The notes beneath the pieces are model-generated. The model had not been told where the DNA came from and did not search any database. It saw nothing but the letters and a program-made list of their open reading frames with translations. The translations under genes were made by a program, and so were the position numbers. A stretch of 64,000 bases of DNA from Patiria pectinifera (lineage: Eukaryota > Echinodermata > Asteroidea > Valvatida > Asterinidae): NCBI GenBank assembly GCA_029964075.1, contig CM057133.1, positions 16,330,699 through 16,394,698 of the forward strand, read 5' to 3'. Within the stretch, counting starts at the first letter, position 1. Each line of letters begins with the position of its first letter. Shown here one piece after another: positions 17,718 through 28,541 of the stretch.

Positions 17718-18440
17718 AGTCTGGTTCCCCGACCTGACAATTTCCCCCGACGTCTACACGTCTTAAATTGTAGGTCAGGCAGCCTCCGTGGCTAAAAATA
17801 AACATGACGGCATTAATGGCCCTTTTTCAAAGCGCGGCTTCGTTTCCGAATTCGCTTTATCACTTGTAGCTTTTAATGTTCTGATCAAATTTTTAAATAA
17901 ATCACTTGCTTCGTAATATCATATAATTATAATAATACAGTTTGATGTTTTCGTAAGATAACATTGAGTAATGTTGATCTGGAATCTTCAAAATTACGGA
18001 ACCAAATAGCACTGTTAGCAGGCGGAGCCGAATGAAGACCGAGTTTTGGAAAATCTCGGTAACGGTCGTCAAATTCAAAATTGTACATGACGCAGCAAAA
18101 AGTTCGGCCGTACGATCCGAGTATATTTGATGCACAAAATCGTCGTTGAATTTCAAGTTTTCTAAATGAAAACAATGAATATTAATTATCAACTCATTTA
18201 AAATAAAATTAATAAGCAATTAGCAGTTAATTAACCCTATATTATATACTCGGAAATACTCGGGCGCTATCCGATTGTCGACGAAACGACTTCGGCAAAC
18301 TTCGGAAATTTTCGGAAAAAGGAGGAATTCCTCCCGTTTTAGTCACGTGACGTAAATTGTAATACATTGTATTACCGGAGGCTACCGGACCTAAGATTCA
18401 TCAGGAATAGTCGGAATCTTTTGGTCTGGGAACCAGACTA
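17718..18440. mobile_element. hAT-like nonautonomous element
   Basis: Ends are GTAGTCTGGTTCCC at the left and GGGAACCAGACTAC at the right. The flanks are TATTAAT on both sides, a 7-8 bp target duplication as made by hAT transposases. Inside, no coding region was recognised. Related ends occur at 48907 and 57137. Confidence 0.7.
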
Positions 18441-19229
18441 CTATTAATGAACCTCTCGATAGAGGGCACGGGGTGCACTCTCAGCCCCATTGAAAACAGT
18501 GTAAAATCAACAAAGCTAGGGGCCAAATAACATGCAAGCCGACATCACTGGGGTTTCTCAAACAAAAATTAAATTATTGTCTTGTACTTTATCTTTTCAT
18601 TTCTTTTCAATTTTGGGTAGACTAGCCGATTACATTTTTAAATATTCACACCAAAACAAAATCACCTCCCGAAAAGTGATAGTTCCCAAGCCTGCATGTA
18701 GCCGTTTTACATGTGGCATCATTCCACTTTCTCAGGCAAATAGGTCCCATTTTTCAACCGTAATTTTATCAAGCCTGCCCTCTGATCGAAGCCCAAAAAC
18801 CAGGGAGTTGATCCTTGGCTACATTTACACAATTCCACCGTTTTTAAAGCCAAACGGTCTCCGTTTTCAAAAGAAACTGGGGGTCACTTTTTGTGCTAAT
18901 CAGCTCGCGTAGAAATTCTCACTTGAATTAGTTCACTGCACCCAGAGGGTGGACAAACAACCCATTTTTTTGTTACGATCATATCAGACTTCCCAACTTT
19001 TTTTCGATTTTGCAATCCTCCATCCAAAAGGCTTTTATTTTTGGTTGCTTTTGCTCACCAACGGATCGATCTGCCCACGATCTGCCGTTATCAAATTTAT
19101 TCCATCACTTGAACTTCAGCCGATCGGATCTTTTTCTCATTTAAAAGTGGCAGTGTTTTGTAGAGACTGAAGCTTACACCCTGTCTGCAAAGAAGCCTAT
19201 ATCCAGTGAGCTCAATTAACCAAGGGCTA
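18441..19229. other. Stretch with no recognised feature
   Basis: Contains a 126-codon plus-strand open frame (18532-18912) and a 73-codon one, but neither shows a domain, good start context or splice-linked continuation. Possibly degraded repeat. Confidence 0.4.
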
Positions 19230-20760
19230 ATATTAAAGGTACAAGAACAAGTACTCAACCGCTAGGTATGACCATGAAATTAAAGAGTTTCCGATCAAAA
19301 TTAAGAGAAAGGCTTGGTTCAATTCAGGTATCACCAATGCCCCAGCGTACTACAAGCATGATTACATCAAGGCTCGACATGATGTGACGGCAGCAAAGCG
19401 TGAGGCATTAAAAAAAAAATTAAATGGTGGCTTCTGAAATTCGAGATGAACCTAAGTCTTTCTGGAAGTACGTATCGTGAGGAGATATGAAGGTAATCTG
19501 TTCCGAGAGGATTAAGGACAAGGCAGATATGCCATGATTGTTTTCATCTTTTTTTTTTTACAGCAGAAGATATGTCAGGTGTCTTGAGCAGGTGTAGAAC
19601 ATAGAGATTGCACCTAGTCTGGTGTTTAAGTACCTATCGAAGTTGAATCCAACAAGTCGCCTGGCCCCGATGGGTTTCACCCATGAGGAGCTAGGTTAAA
19701 AAGGCTATTCCACCTCAGTATTGCGCTCTAGATGTCTCAGTTGAATTTGGTTATATTCCTAAAGAATGGAGAGCAGCTCATGTTAATCCTGGCCTCATGT
19801 CTAGCTGTTGGAAACTACCGGCCGATCACTGCAGCCCCACTTCAGTCAGACTGACGTAATTGTGAAATATATTAAGGAGGATCATAGCTTTGTTAATTCT
19901 CACCCAACCAGCATATTGGCTTTAAAAGAGGTATAGATCTACAACTATACTCGGTTACTCGAAAAGTCGTTCATCACATGGTCTGCTCTGCTTGATCAAT
20001 GTTATTCCATAGATGTCGTTTATACTTAGACTTGCAGGTGAAGGCATTTGACTTGGCGTCTCACAACCGTCTACTTGAAAGAGGTTGGAAGGATACGGAA
20101 TTGTGGTCATGCACGTTTGTGACTGGATCGAAGCTCTTAAAAGATCGTATAATGTCATATCTGGGTCTGCTTCAGATTGGTATGAGGTCACAAGTGGAAT
20201 TCCTCAAGGTGTTTCACTTTTAGGGCCTGTGTTGTTCTTTATTACGGCAAAAATATAATTATTTGCGGATGATACTAATTAAGATCTACATATAGTGTGA
20301 GAGGAGAAAACCCCTCCCCTTCCCTGCAGGAAGACCTGATAATATAGCACTTGATGAGTGGTCTAATAAGTGGCAACTTCAAATTAATCCCAAGAAAACG
20401 GTGGAGTCGTGCGGATTGGTGTTGATGAGCGCAATGGCACTTCTCTAATGAAGGGAAGTGGAAGTGATGTCTTTCATGATCTCAAAGATGTATCATCAGA
20501 GAAGGATCTATAGGTGTTATCTTTGACTCACTGTTGAAATTTCGTGACCAATGATCAGCTAGCTCTGCATCTGCACTGAGTTTCGAAAGGTTAATGCTGG
20601 GAGCGATGATATAATAAGCGGACATAATAGTTGTGGTATCTTGTTTGTACAAATCCCAGGTGCGACCTCATCTTGAGTTCAATAGTGTGTCTGGTCTCCT
20701 ATCTGATTAAAGATATTAATTACATTGAATCAGTCCCACGTATAGAGCAACTATTGGTTC
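19230..20760 (+). pseudogene. Decayed non-LTR retrotransposon reverse transcriptase (Jockey/CR1-like)
   Basis: Reverse-transcriptase motifs in the normal order but in shifting frames: IKRKAWFNS near 19290, NKSPGPDGFH at 19651, WRAAHV near 19768, NYRPI at 19812, KAFDLASHNRLL near 20041, SGIPQGVSL at 20193, FADDT (catalytic box) near 20262 and WSNKWQLQINPKK near 20358. Many frameshifts and stops show it is dead. The motif set fits the Jockey/CR1 group of LINEs; the clade is not certain. No endonuclease domain or 3' end was defined. Confidence 0.85.
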
Positions 20761-21700
20761 TAGAGGACAACCTCTGAGACTGTTGGTGCTGCATTAGGTC
20801 TACCCACTCGAGTATCGACGACGCCTCGGGCAGACGTGGTCCAGGTCTATATACAATTCCCGGTGAACTTGATCATGTAGAGGTGGAACAAATATTTAAG
20901 CCTATATCAACTAAATCACGCCTGAACTAGACGTCACACCAAGAAATTTATGATGTAGACTGGATGTCATCATGTACGGAAATACAGCTTTTTCGGCACA
21001 TCGATTCGTTGACACTTAATCAGCTGCCAGTGAGGAAGTGGTCCAACTCCACTCAGTTCTTAGTTTACAGGCTGTCAGTCAATAATTTTCAGAAATTCCA
21101 CAACCGTAAATTCACTCCAAGATATTCATTTTTAATTACCTCATCAACTGCCATTCTCTTCTGTTATTTTTTATTCTGCAACCAGACCTCTTTAAGTTAA
21201 TAGATCAGATTAGTTCTGACCAAAATTTGTTGGGTCATATGTTAAGCCTATATATATAGGCTTCAACTCGACCGACCCTCAGGCAATTACAAGCAAGATT
21301 TTACATTGCTACAAAAACAATAATTTAGAAACAACTGTATTTTTTCGGGGTGAAACGTAAAATAACTCGAGCCCGCGCCCGGACAGTACAAAGGTTTTTT
21401 TAGCTTTAAAGAGAAGTACGAAATTATTGGTCAGCAATATTGGCTTTGTTGGAGCATGGAGAGAGTGATAAAACACAGGCGAAGACAACCTCGTTTTCAT
21501 TGTGTTCAGCAGAACGCTCCCGCCACAAGCTACTATTGCAAAACGAGCTTGTAATGAAAATAAAATAACTCCCCGGGGATCGGGACGAGGTTGCTGGCGG
21601 AGGGTAAAGCCGCTTTGGGCTACGGCTTGAAGTAACATCAGTAACACACTTGTCTGTTAGAAGTGGCATTAGCCGCTTCTATGTGTTATGTACATTAGCC
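20761..21700. other. Stretch with no recognised gene
   Basis: May include the 3' part of the dead LINE up to about 20950. A GC-richer segment at 21360-21640 lacks a recognisable coding signature. Confidence 0.4.
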
Positions 21701-21839
21701 ATAGCCAAGATGCGGTAAAATTAGACGGGTACCCATTCGACGTCCATTCATTACCGTACTATACAAAGGGCGTGGACATGGGTACCCACAATAAATAAAT
21801 TGCTGTATTGACAACGCCCGGAAAATTTGTCAGGCATTA

Positions 21840-21924
21840 TTGGACTTTGTCTCGGCGTTTGGGTTGTGAAATCTGCACCAAGTCTGTCTGTTTCTTCGCT
21901 TATTTCACTCGCTCGGGATTACAG
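21840..21924 (+). other. Candidate 5' noncoding exon (possibly of the G gamma gene)
   Basis: A GC-richer, pyrimidine-rich segment ends in ACAG followed by the strong donor GTAAGC at 21925. The next compatible acceptor on this strand with a recognised coding exon is at 28330, just upstream of the G gamma start codon. No start codon lies in the segment, as expected for a 5' UTR exon. The link is inferred. Confidence 0.35.
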
Positions 21925-22231
21925 GTAAGCTTTCGTCGTTTCAGAGATGATTTATACTTTGACAGCACTGGATATTGACGGTCTCCTTTCCCTATAGTAT
22001 TAATCTACGAAGTACGACGGTAAAAATGTTTGCCACAGCAGAATTAATATTGCACGCGCTGCACACACACAGCATAGCATCGTGACTCGTCACCTCCATT
22101 TTGTATGCAGTGTGTACATGTACTGCTGACTGGAGTAGAGGCCTACACCACATTCACATGTTTGTGTAAACAAAATGCCAGAACATTGTTTCATCACATT
22201 TAACAATTAATTTGCCAATACATGCACATGA

Positions 22232-23168
22232 CTAGCTGGAGTTACCCAGCTCTGAGTTTTATCATTGGGTTGTCATCTAGAGCTGGAGCTCATTTTTCTC
22301 GAAAACGATAGTATAGGCAAAAAAAATTTGGAAAATGTTGAATTTTGTCCCCGTTACACACTAATTGCAACTGCAACTCACCCCAAACTTGCCTGGAATA
22401 ACCATTACACAGGTCCTTGAAGTAAAAAACGATCCACGATGAAGATTCAGCCTACAATTGCAGTGAAAACAGGAAAAATAACCGCTAACCTGACAACCTT
22501 GCGAGCATGTCCACGAACGCCGATGGTTTGTGCACACACAAAATTTGTGTACGATTGAATGGCGGTCGGTTACCGGTACCAGGCTGTCAACTAGTCGTTT
22601 TTGCCGGCTGGCGATTGGCTGTTGGCGCATGACGTCGCGCGGAAGCGTAACACCCGATGACTGTTTCATGTACTCATATTAAGTTTACCACTCGCATCAC
22701 AGCTGCGGTACTGGAACCGCAACCGATAGTGCATGAAACAGTCATCGGGTGTTACGCTCCGCGGCGTCATGCCCCAACAGCCAATCGCCAGCCGGCAAAA
22801 CCCACCCGTTGACAGCCTGGTGCCGGTAGTTGACCGCCACTCAATCGTACACAAATTTTTTTTTGTGCACAAACCATCGGCGTTCGTGGACATGCTCGCA
22901 AGGTTGTCAGGTTAGCGGTTATTTTTCCTGTTTTCACTGCAATTGTAGGCTGAATCTTCATCGTGGATCGTTTTTTACTTCAAGGACCTGTGTAATGGTT
23001 ATTCCAGGCAAGTTTGGGGTGAGTTGCAGTTGCAATTAGTGTGTAACGGGGACAAAATTCAACATTTTCCAAATTTTTTTTGCCTATACTATCGTTTTCG
23101 AGAAAAATGAGCTCCAGCTCTAGATGACAACCCAATGATAAAACTCAGAGCTGGGTAACTCCAGCTAG
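22232..23168. repeat. Large near-perfect palindrome (arms about 438 bp, 61-bp spacer)
   Basis: 22232-22670 and 22732-23168 are inverted copies over their whole length, with only scattered differences. Both outer ends read CTAGCTGGAGTTACCC inward and both inner ends CTGTTTCATG. It could be a foldback transposon or two head-to-head copies of one repeat. A transcript across it would make a very long hairpin. No coding region recognised. Confidence 0.9.
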
Positions 23169-23991
23169 CACATGACATGTATCAATAAGTTGTAAGTACA
23201 TGTATAAAATAAGGCCAAGCACTAAAAAGAACTAAGTTCCTTGTCCAGGGCTGGGCTTTTTTTAAAGGGAGTACGAGAAGGCAGTTAAATATTAAGGATG
23301 GTAGATTTTTCAAGATGGATTTGTCATGTTCTTCCAAGTTCCATTTCATCTTCTTGATTCGTTTGCTGATAAATTTGTGTCTAAAAAGAGCCGTTGAACT
23401 TGTATAAAGGCGGCAAGTAAGAAAGTAAACCAGTTTCTCATCCCCACCCGCTTTTCCCACCCGCCTCCTTTAGTTTGAATGTTTAAACATTATTTCATAG
23501 TCTACATTTGGAATATATTTTGTGTATACTTTTGTATTGCCAATATATTGTCTTTTTATTTGTTTCCTACAAAAGTTTAGCTGTGTAGATAGCTAGATAG
23601 ATGCACAAGTTATAGCTTTGTCGTTTACATTTCTATCTTTTTTTCTGAACATGCTGAAAGAAAAAGGAATTTGAAACAAAGTGAGGGGTATTCCATCAGT
23701 ATAGGGTGTACCAAACCTACCAAACAAGAGTTAACAGCAATTTTATCATCATCTGCAACATTTACTTCAATGGACTCGAGCTGCCAAAGGGCCTCACCTT
23801 GATTGATTAATATTTCAATGCTGCCATTCATGACAGTACATACCATTGTTTTTAGACCAGCAAACAACGGATCATCCAAAAAAAAGAGGAAAAAATCAAA
23901 CACACTCCCAAAGAAAGCCAAAACAAAATGTAACAACATACTGAAAAAACAGATCAAATAGCAAAGCCGACGCAAAATGTAATGTTCAACA
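23169..23991. other. Stretch with no recognised gene
   Basis: AT-rich. A 126-codon minus-strand frame (24005-23625) is rich in F/L and overlaps repeat sequence at its start; no homology recognised. Confidence 0.4.
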
Positions 23992-24195
23992 GGAAAGATT
24001 TCCATATACGAAGTTCACTCAACACCCTGTGTACAAACCCTATGAGATTGGACTGAAAAATTCTAAGTGTTGTCTAAGAAAATGCTTGTATTTTCTCACT
24101 GCTCAAATTGACTTTGATGACATGAAATTGCTATCTGGGGGCTTGTTAGTCAATACAGAGGAAAATTAGTGAACTTCGTATATGGAAATCTTTCC
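23992..24195. repeat. 27-bp perfect inverted repeat pair
   Basis: 23992-24018 and 24169-24195 are perfect inverse copies (core TCCATATACGAAGTTCAC). A third copy lies at 24769-24795 because the right member is inside the duplicated block. The sequence next to each arm (AACATACTGAAAAA...) is also shared in direct orientation. Confidence 0.8.
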
Positions 24196-25180
24196 GTTCA
24201 ACATACTGAAAAACAAAACAAATAGCAAACCAATCAAAGGAAAAATAGAAACAAAACAAAATGTCAAAACTCAAATAATAAATGAATTCATAAACCAACC
24301 ACAGATCACCTTTTAGGCTTTTCTGCCACACGCTTCATAACTATATGACAAATATAGGCCTAATACCAAAACAATACATACATTGTACAAACCTGTGCCT
24401 ATATCACTAATTAAACCTTTTTATCACTGATTTATCATAATCTGTCAGGTTTGTGCACAAGTTTAATTATTCAAAGCTAGTTATTTTTAATTTTCTTGGG
24501 GGGTGGCAGTGTTCTTAACAAATAAACCTGTTTTTGGCCTGAATTATGTGTGCTTATATGAAATGTGACCTCAACTGCATCTAAACAAAAACGATGTCCA
24601 GAAGCTGCCAAAATTGCTCTTTTGACTAGATAGAATCCAGCTCTGCGACGTTATGGTGGGGTGTGAACAATAAATTGGTGGCAATTTAAATGGGAAATAG
24701 CATCAAATTGACTTTGATGACATGAAATTGCTATCTGGGGGCTTGTTAGTCAATACAGAGGAAAATTAGTGAACTTCGTATATGGAAATCTTTCCGTTCA
24801 ACATACTGAAAAACAAAACAAATAGCAAACCAATCAAAGGAAAAATAGAAACAAAACAAAATGTCAAAACTCAAATAATAAATGAATTCATAAACCAACC
24901 ACAGATCACCTTTTAGGCTTTTCTGCCACACGCTTCATAACTATATGACAAATATAGGCCTAATACCAAAACAATACATACATTGTACAAACCTGTGCCT
25001 ATATCACTAATTAAACCTTTTTATCACTGATTTATCATAATCTGTCAGGTTTGTGCACAAGTTTAATTATTCAAAGCTAGTTATTTTTAATTTTCTTGGG
25101 GGGTGGCAGTGTTCTTAACAAAACCTGTTTTTGGCTTAAATTATGTGTGCTTATATGAAATGTGACCTCAACTGCATCTA
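24103..25180. repeat. Near-identical 478-bp direct duplication at 600-bp offset
   Basis: 24103-24580 recurs at 24703-25180. The first roughly 416 bp appear identical base for base; then a 4-bp indel and a few changes follow. The copies are separated by 122 bp of unrelated sequence. Recent duplication or an assembly artefact. Confidence 0.9.
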
Positions 25181-26059
25181 GCCAGCATAAAAAAATGGCC
25201 CCAAAAAGTTGACTTTCTACCTACCCTATATTGAAACATTCTACCTCACTGATTGAAACAGCATGTGATCGGAAATAGATGAATTTTTTTCTTGGCCTTA
25301 CATGTACGATATGAAATATAGATTGTAAAGGATGTCAATTGTCATACAGATTTGCATTTTTCAGTAGGTCTATCTTTAGCAGGATGCACGGTACATGTAC
25401 ATTGTACATGTAGGTAACATTAAACAGCATTTTGGAATAGGCATTAGTTTCTGCGATACAAATTTCTGTAATTGATTTAAAAATAAGAAAAGAACAGTTC
25501 CTCTTAAGATGTGCATTAATTTCTAATTAAGCTTTGTTTCATCTGGAAAAAATAGTTGAAAAACACATCCTTTAACCCTTACCCCCTTTGATAGATCTAA
25601 GACAATAAGAAGCTTGGAAGGACACACACAACTATGTAGCCTAATTATAAGGCTTAATTCTCCTTGTGCAATCAGGTATTTTCACACTCTTAGATTTTTC
25701 AGCAATGGGGGAAATTATGTACCAGTCAAACATCCCAGGGGAGTGATGCTACTTACATGTAAGGCATCACACCGGAAAGATGATGTGTTGAAGTGTTTGT
25801 AGATCGTTTCTATTCCACGCCGCACCAGTGGGCTGGTCATGTGGGAAGAAGCCAGCTGGCCCACATCGCATACATGTACTGTAGGTCTGTCATGAATGCA
25901 AACATCACGTACATGTATCCAGTACTGCCATATTTGTTGAAAAATACATGTACTTTGACATGTACATGTATGCCTGTAGATGTATGTACACTGTCAAATT
26001 CTCATGGTGAAGTAATTTAAATTCTGTGCTATATTCTAAAACAATGTTCTGTAGAGATG
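25181..26059. other. Stretch with no recognised gene
   Basis: AT-rich with ACATGT runs (25389-25412, 25870-25985). No convincing exon. Confidence 0.4.
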
Positions 26060-26212
26060 ATGATAGTCTCGTTAATACAAACTCGTTTGGACCTAGCCAA
26101 ATTGTTTGTTATATCAGAATTTTGTATTAAGAGGAACATCAGTCCCATTCATTATGTACATAAATGCACAGTCTTGTATTAACAGAGTTTGTACTAACGA
26201 GAGTGGACGTAT
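26060..26212. mobile_element. pogo/mariner-like MITE, copy 1
   Basis: Begins TCTCGTTAATACAAACTCG and ends in a degraded inverse (GAGTTTGTACTAACGAGA). The internal sequence matches the better preserved copy at 52571-52761. Confidence 0.65.
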
Positions 26213-26234
26213 AAAACAGTGATTCAATATTAAA

Positions 26235-26645
26235 GGTAGAGTAGATCATTTGTCTGATCGTGCATTTTTTCATTTGAAGCAACAACGGTGCTCAAAATTA
26301 AAGAAGGGTGCTTAACAACTACATTGTAACCTGATGAAGTTTTTGCTCAGTGAACGCTGTACATTCAGAGAAAACAATATTCTAGGATCTCAATTTCAAT
26401 TCAAAAGTTGCCAAGTCATGTTTTGAATAATACCGAAATCAGGGTCCGGGACATGTTCTCATTCAGCCGATTGTAGCTTCGCACATGTGCGTCATGGCAC
26501 GGCTTGCACGCACCCATTCAAGGCTTCGCCAAATTAAATAACAAACTACTAACGGAAACTTCCAAAAATACGTCTTTATCAGGGGTTTTTTTTTCAAAAT
26601 TATAGCATGCCAGAAAGAATAATTTCACAGGGATTTTAGTGTCAT
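26235..26645. mobile_element. AAGGTAGAGTACATC-family MITE, inverted copy
   Basis: Starts AGGTAGAGTAGATCATTTG and shares internal landmarks with 4379-4927 in inverse order (GTGAAATTATTCTTTCTGGC on the opposite strand). Its right terminus is not clean. Confidence 0.55.
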
Positions 26646-27029
26646 AATTGTCTTTAATTAAGCCAGGGCGTGGTAAAAAATAATGTTGATGTTAGCAGAC
26701 GCTTCATTGGTGACCGTCTAAATTCACTCAAGACTCCAGTGCTGTCTTGCTATCATGCATGAGTACGGCGAAGACTGCACAAGTCATTCACAGCACGCTG
26801 CAGAGGTGTGTGGCATACATGTAATTAAATCTGGAATCTATTTTCCGTATTTTGCAAGTATAATTTCATTAGGCTTTCCATCTCCTTATTTATCCATTTG
26901 GAATTTGAATGATGTGTGGTTCATCTTGGAGACCACTTTGTTTGTTAAAGGTTGTTGATGTAATTGTAAAGCTCACGATACAAAAAGAAGCAATAGAGAC
27001 GATATTAAAAAGTAGCCTTCAATATAGAA

Positions 27030-27160
27030 CAAACAGAATTACACTACATGAACATGTACAATTGTACAGTGTACATTCTCCATGTACATGCATGAGCATG
27101 TACATGTACATGCATGAGCATGTACATGTACATGTACGTAAACGTGGACATTGTACATAA
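27030..27160. repeat. ACATGT palindromic microsatellite
   Basis: Overlapping TACATGTACATG and CATGAGCATG motifs. Similar short runs occur at 9029-9062, 25389-25412, 37336-37366 and 40893-40940. Each is self-complementary. Confidence 0.7.
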
Positions 27161-27340
27161 ATATATGTAGACTGAAGGAAACGCTGTACAACAAGTAACA
27201 GTCCTTACAAAATGTGTCCTGCTTCAAATAGAATTTCCAATTTTGATGTTGTTTCTTGGAAACTAGAGATAACCATGTGACCTATTGGTAATTTGCATAC
27301 AGACCGGTGTAATAGTATACAAATATTGTTTGGTTTATGA

Positions 27341-27474
27341 GTGCAATGGTACATGTAAGAAGAATTTCATGAGGTGACGAAGGAATGTTCCATTCCACGA
27401 GGCTAAGCCGAGTAGAATGGAACATTCCATCTGTCACCGAATGAAATTATTCTCACCATTGCACGAATGTGAAA
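27341..27474. mobile_element. Hairpin-forming inverted repeat element
   Basis: Outer ends GTGCAATGGT and ACCATTGCAC; inner stem GGAATGTTCCATTC / GAATGGAACATTCC around a short loop at about 27400-27412. The whole 134 bp can fold as one hairpin. Confidence 0.7.
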
Positions 27475-27898
27475 CATTCATTATTTGTTTTGTACACACC
27501 TGAATAAATCCTCGGCGTTTGATTGGTCAAAGCTAACCGGTACCAATAGTGTCAACATGCAATGGAAAAACCTCCATTTACTGTGGAATTGAACTTTTAT
27601 TTTTGCCAGGCCGTGGGTTGGGACGAATTTATGTCGATGATCGACGACCTACCAATCAGATGACGGGGATTTACTCAGGCATTGTATAAAACTGCATATT
27701 TTTTTATGTACATGTATGTAACACAAAATGTGTACCACAACACAAGTTAACCTTAAATGAACTCAACCCATCAAAGTTCAACAGCAGGTTTTGTTTGAAT
27801 CTGTTGGGATAGGTACAGTATCCCTAAACTGATGGTCTTTTACTTTGGGGTTGCCAGAATGGGTATGGTTCCTAGTAAATTAGGCTGGGGAGTTAGGG
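27475..27898. other. Stretch with no recognised gene
   Basis: The last part (27840-27898) ends GGGAGTTAGGG directly before a TTAA shared with the next element. It looks like the right end of a second TTAA element abutting it. Confidence 0.4.
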
Positions 27899-28213
27899 TT
27901 AACCCTAACCCCCTAGGCCCTTGTTGCTTACAACCATCCTCAATCCTCCAAAATCCTCCAAAATTTTTCAACTCCGCCTAAATTTGTCAGACAGTCCTGC
28001 CTCAAAATGCATTCATCCTCAATCCTCCAAAATCCTCATGTGCTTCATTCACCATTCATCCTCAATCCTCCAAAATCCTCATGTGCTTCAATCACCATTC
28101 ATCCTCAATCCTCCAGAATCCTCATTTGATTCAATCACCATTCATCCTCAATCCTCTAGAATCCTCCAAAACCGCCAGGAGGATTTTGGAGGAGTGAGGT
28201 GGGTTAGGGTTAA
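27899..28213. mobile_element. TTAA-flanked piggyBac-like MITE, copy A
   Basis: Body 27903-28209 begins CCCTAACC and ends GGTTAGGG, with TTAA on both sides. Target TTAA and CCCT ends are the hallmark of piggyBac-type elements. The interior is about three 44-bp tandem units built on ATCCTCAATCCTCCAAAATC. It ends about 120 bp upstream of the G gamma coding exon. Nearly the same sequence is at 43571-43894. Confidence 0.75.
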
Positions 28214-28330
28214 TGACTGTGAATTTAATATGTCTTTGGCCAGAACGTGGCGTACTTTCACCCACTGATACTAGCATGTTATTACGCACGTGAGTCAACC
28301 GTGTTATTTTATTGTTTCCACTCTGTGCAG

Positions 28331-28541
28331 ATAATTCAAGATGTCGAACCTAGCCACCCTGAGGAAGATGCTTGAGCAGCTCCGGCGCGAGGTCAACATC
28401 GACCGCATCCGGGTCTCCCAGGCCGGCGCCGACCTGCGGGACTTCTGCGAGAAGAACTGCCAGGACGACATGCTGTTGACCGGCAACCCGCCCAATGGAG
28501 AGAACATCTACAAGGACAAGGGAAAGTGTGCGATACTGTAA
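28331..28541 (+). CDS. Heterotrimeric G protein gamma subunit
   Basis: Coding region 28341-28541 (66 aa plus stop), with an AG acceptor after a pyrimidine tract at 28330, so the exon begins in the 5' UTR. Order of features: N-terminal helix that pairs with G beta (MLEQLRREVNIDRIRVSQAG), ADLRDFCEKN, the G-gamma signature DMLLTGNPP, and C-terminal CAIL. CAIL is a CaaX box; its final leucine predicts geranylgeranylation, which anchors the beta-gamma dimer to the inner membrane. Length and sequence fit the GNG2-like group. The coding part is GC-rich compared with its surroundings. The coding region is uninterrupted, whereas vertebrate gamma genes, from memory, usually have one coding intron. Exact orthology among gamma subunits is not resolved, so no symbol is given. 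Confidence 0.95.

Noticed and set aside
18532-18912. 126-codon plus-strand open frame
   Set aside because: No motif, no supporting neighbour and low-complexity stretches.
22361-23039. Paired similar open frames on both strands
   Set aside because: They are mirror images produced by the large palindrome, not genes.
27900-28200. Regularly spaced repeats as a CRISPR array
   Set aside because: Animal DNA; units are contiguous minisatellite-like repeats inside a MITE, with no unique spacers or cas genes.
27890-28215. Telomere-like GGTTAGGGTTAA and TTAACCCTAACC strings as interstitial telomeric repeats
   Set aside because: Each occurs once at an element edge next to TTAA, not in tandem; they are terminal repeats of TTAA elements.
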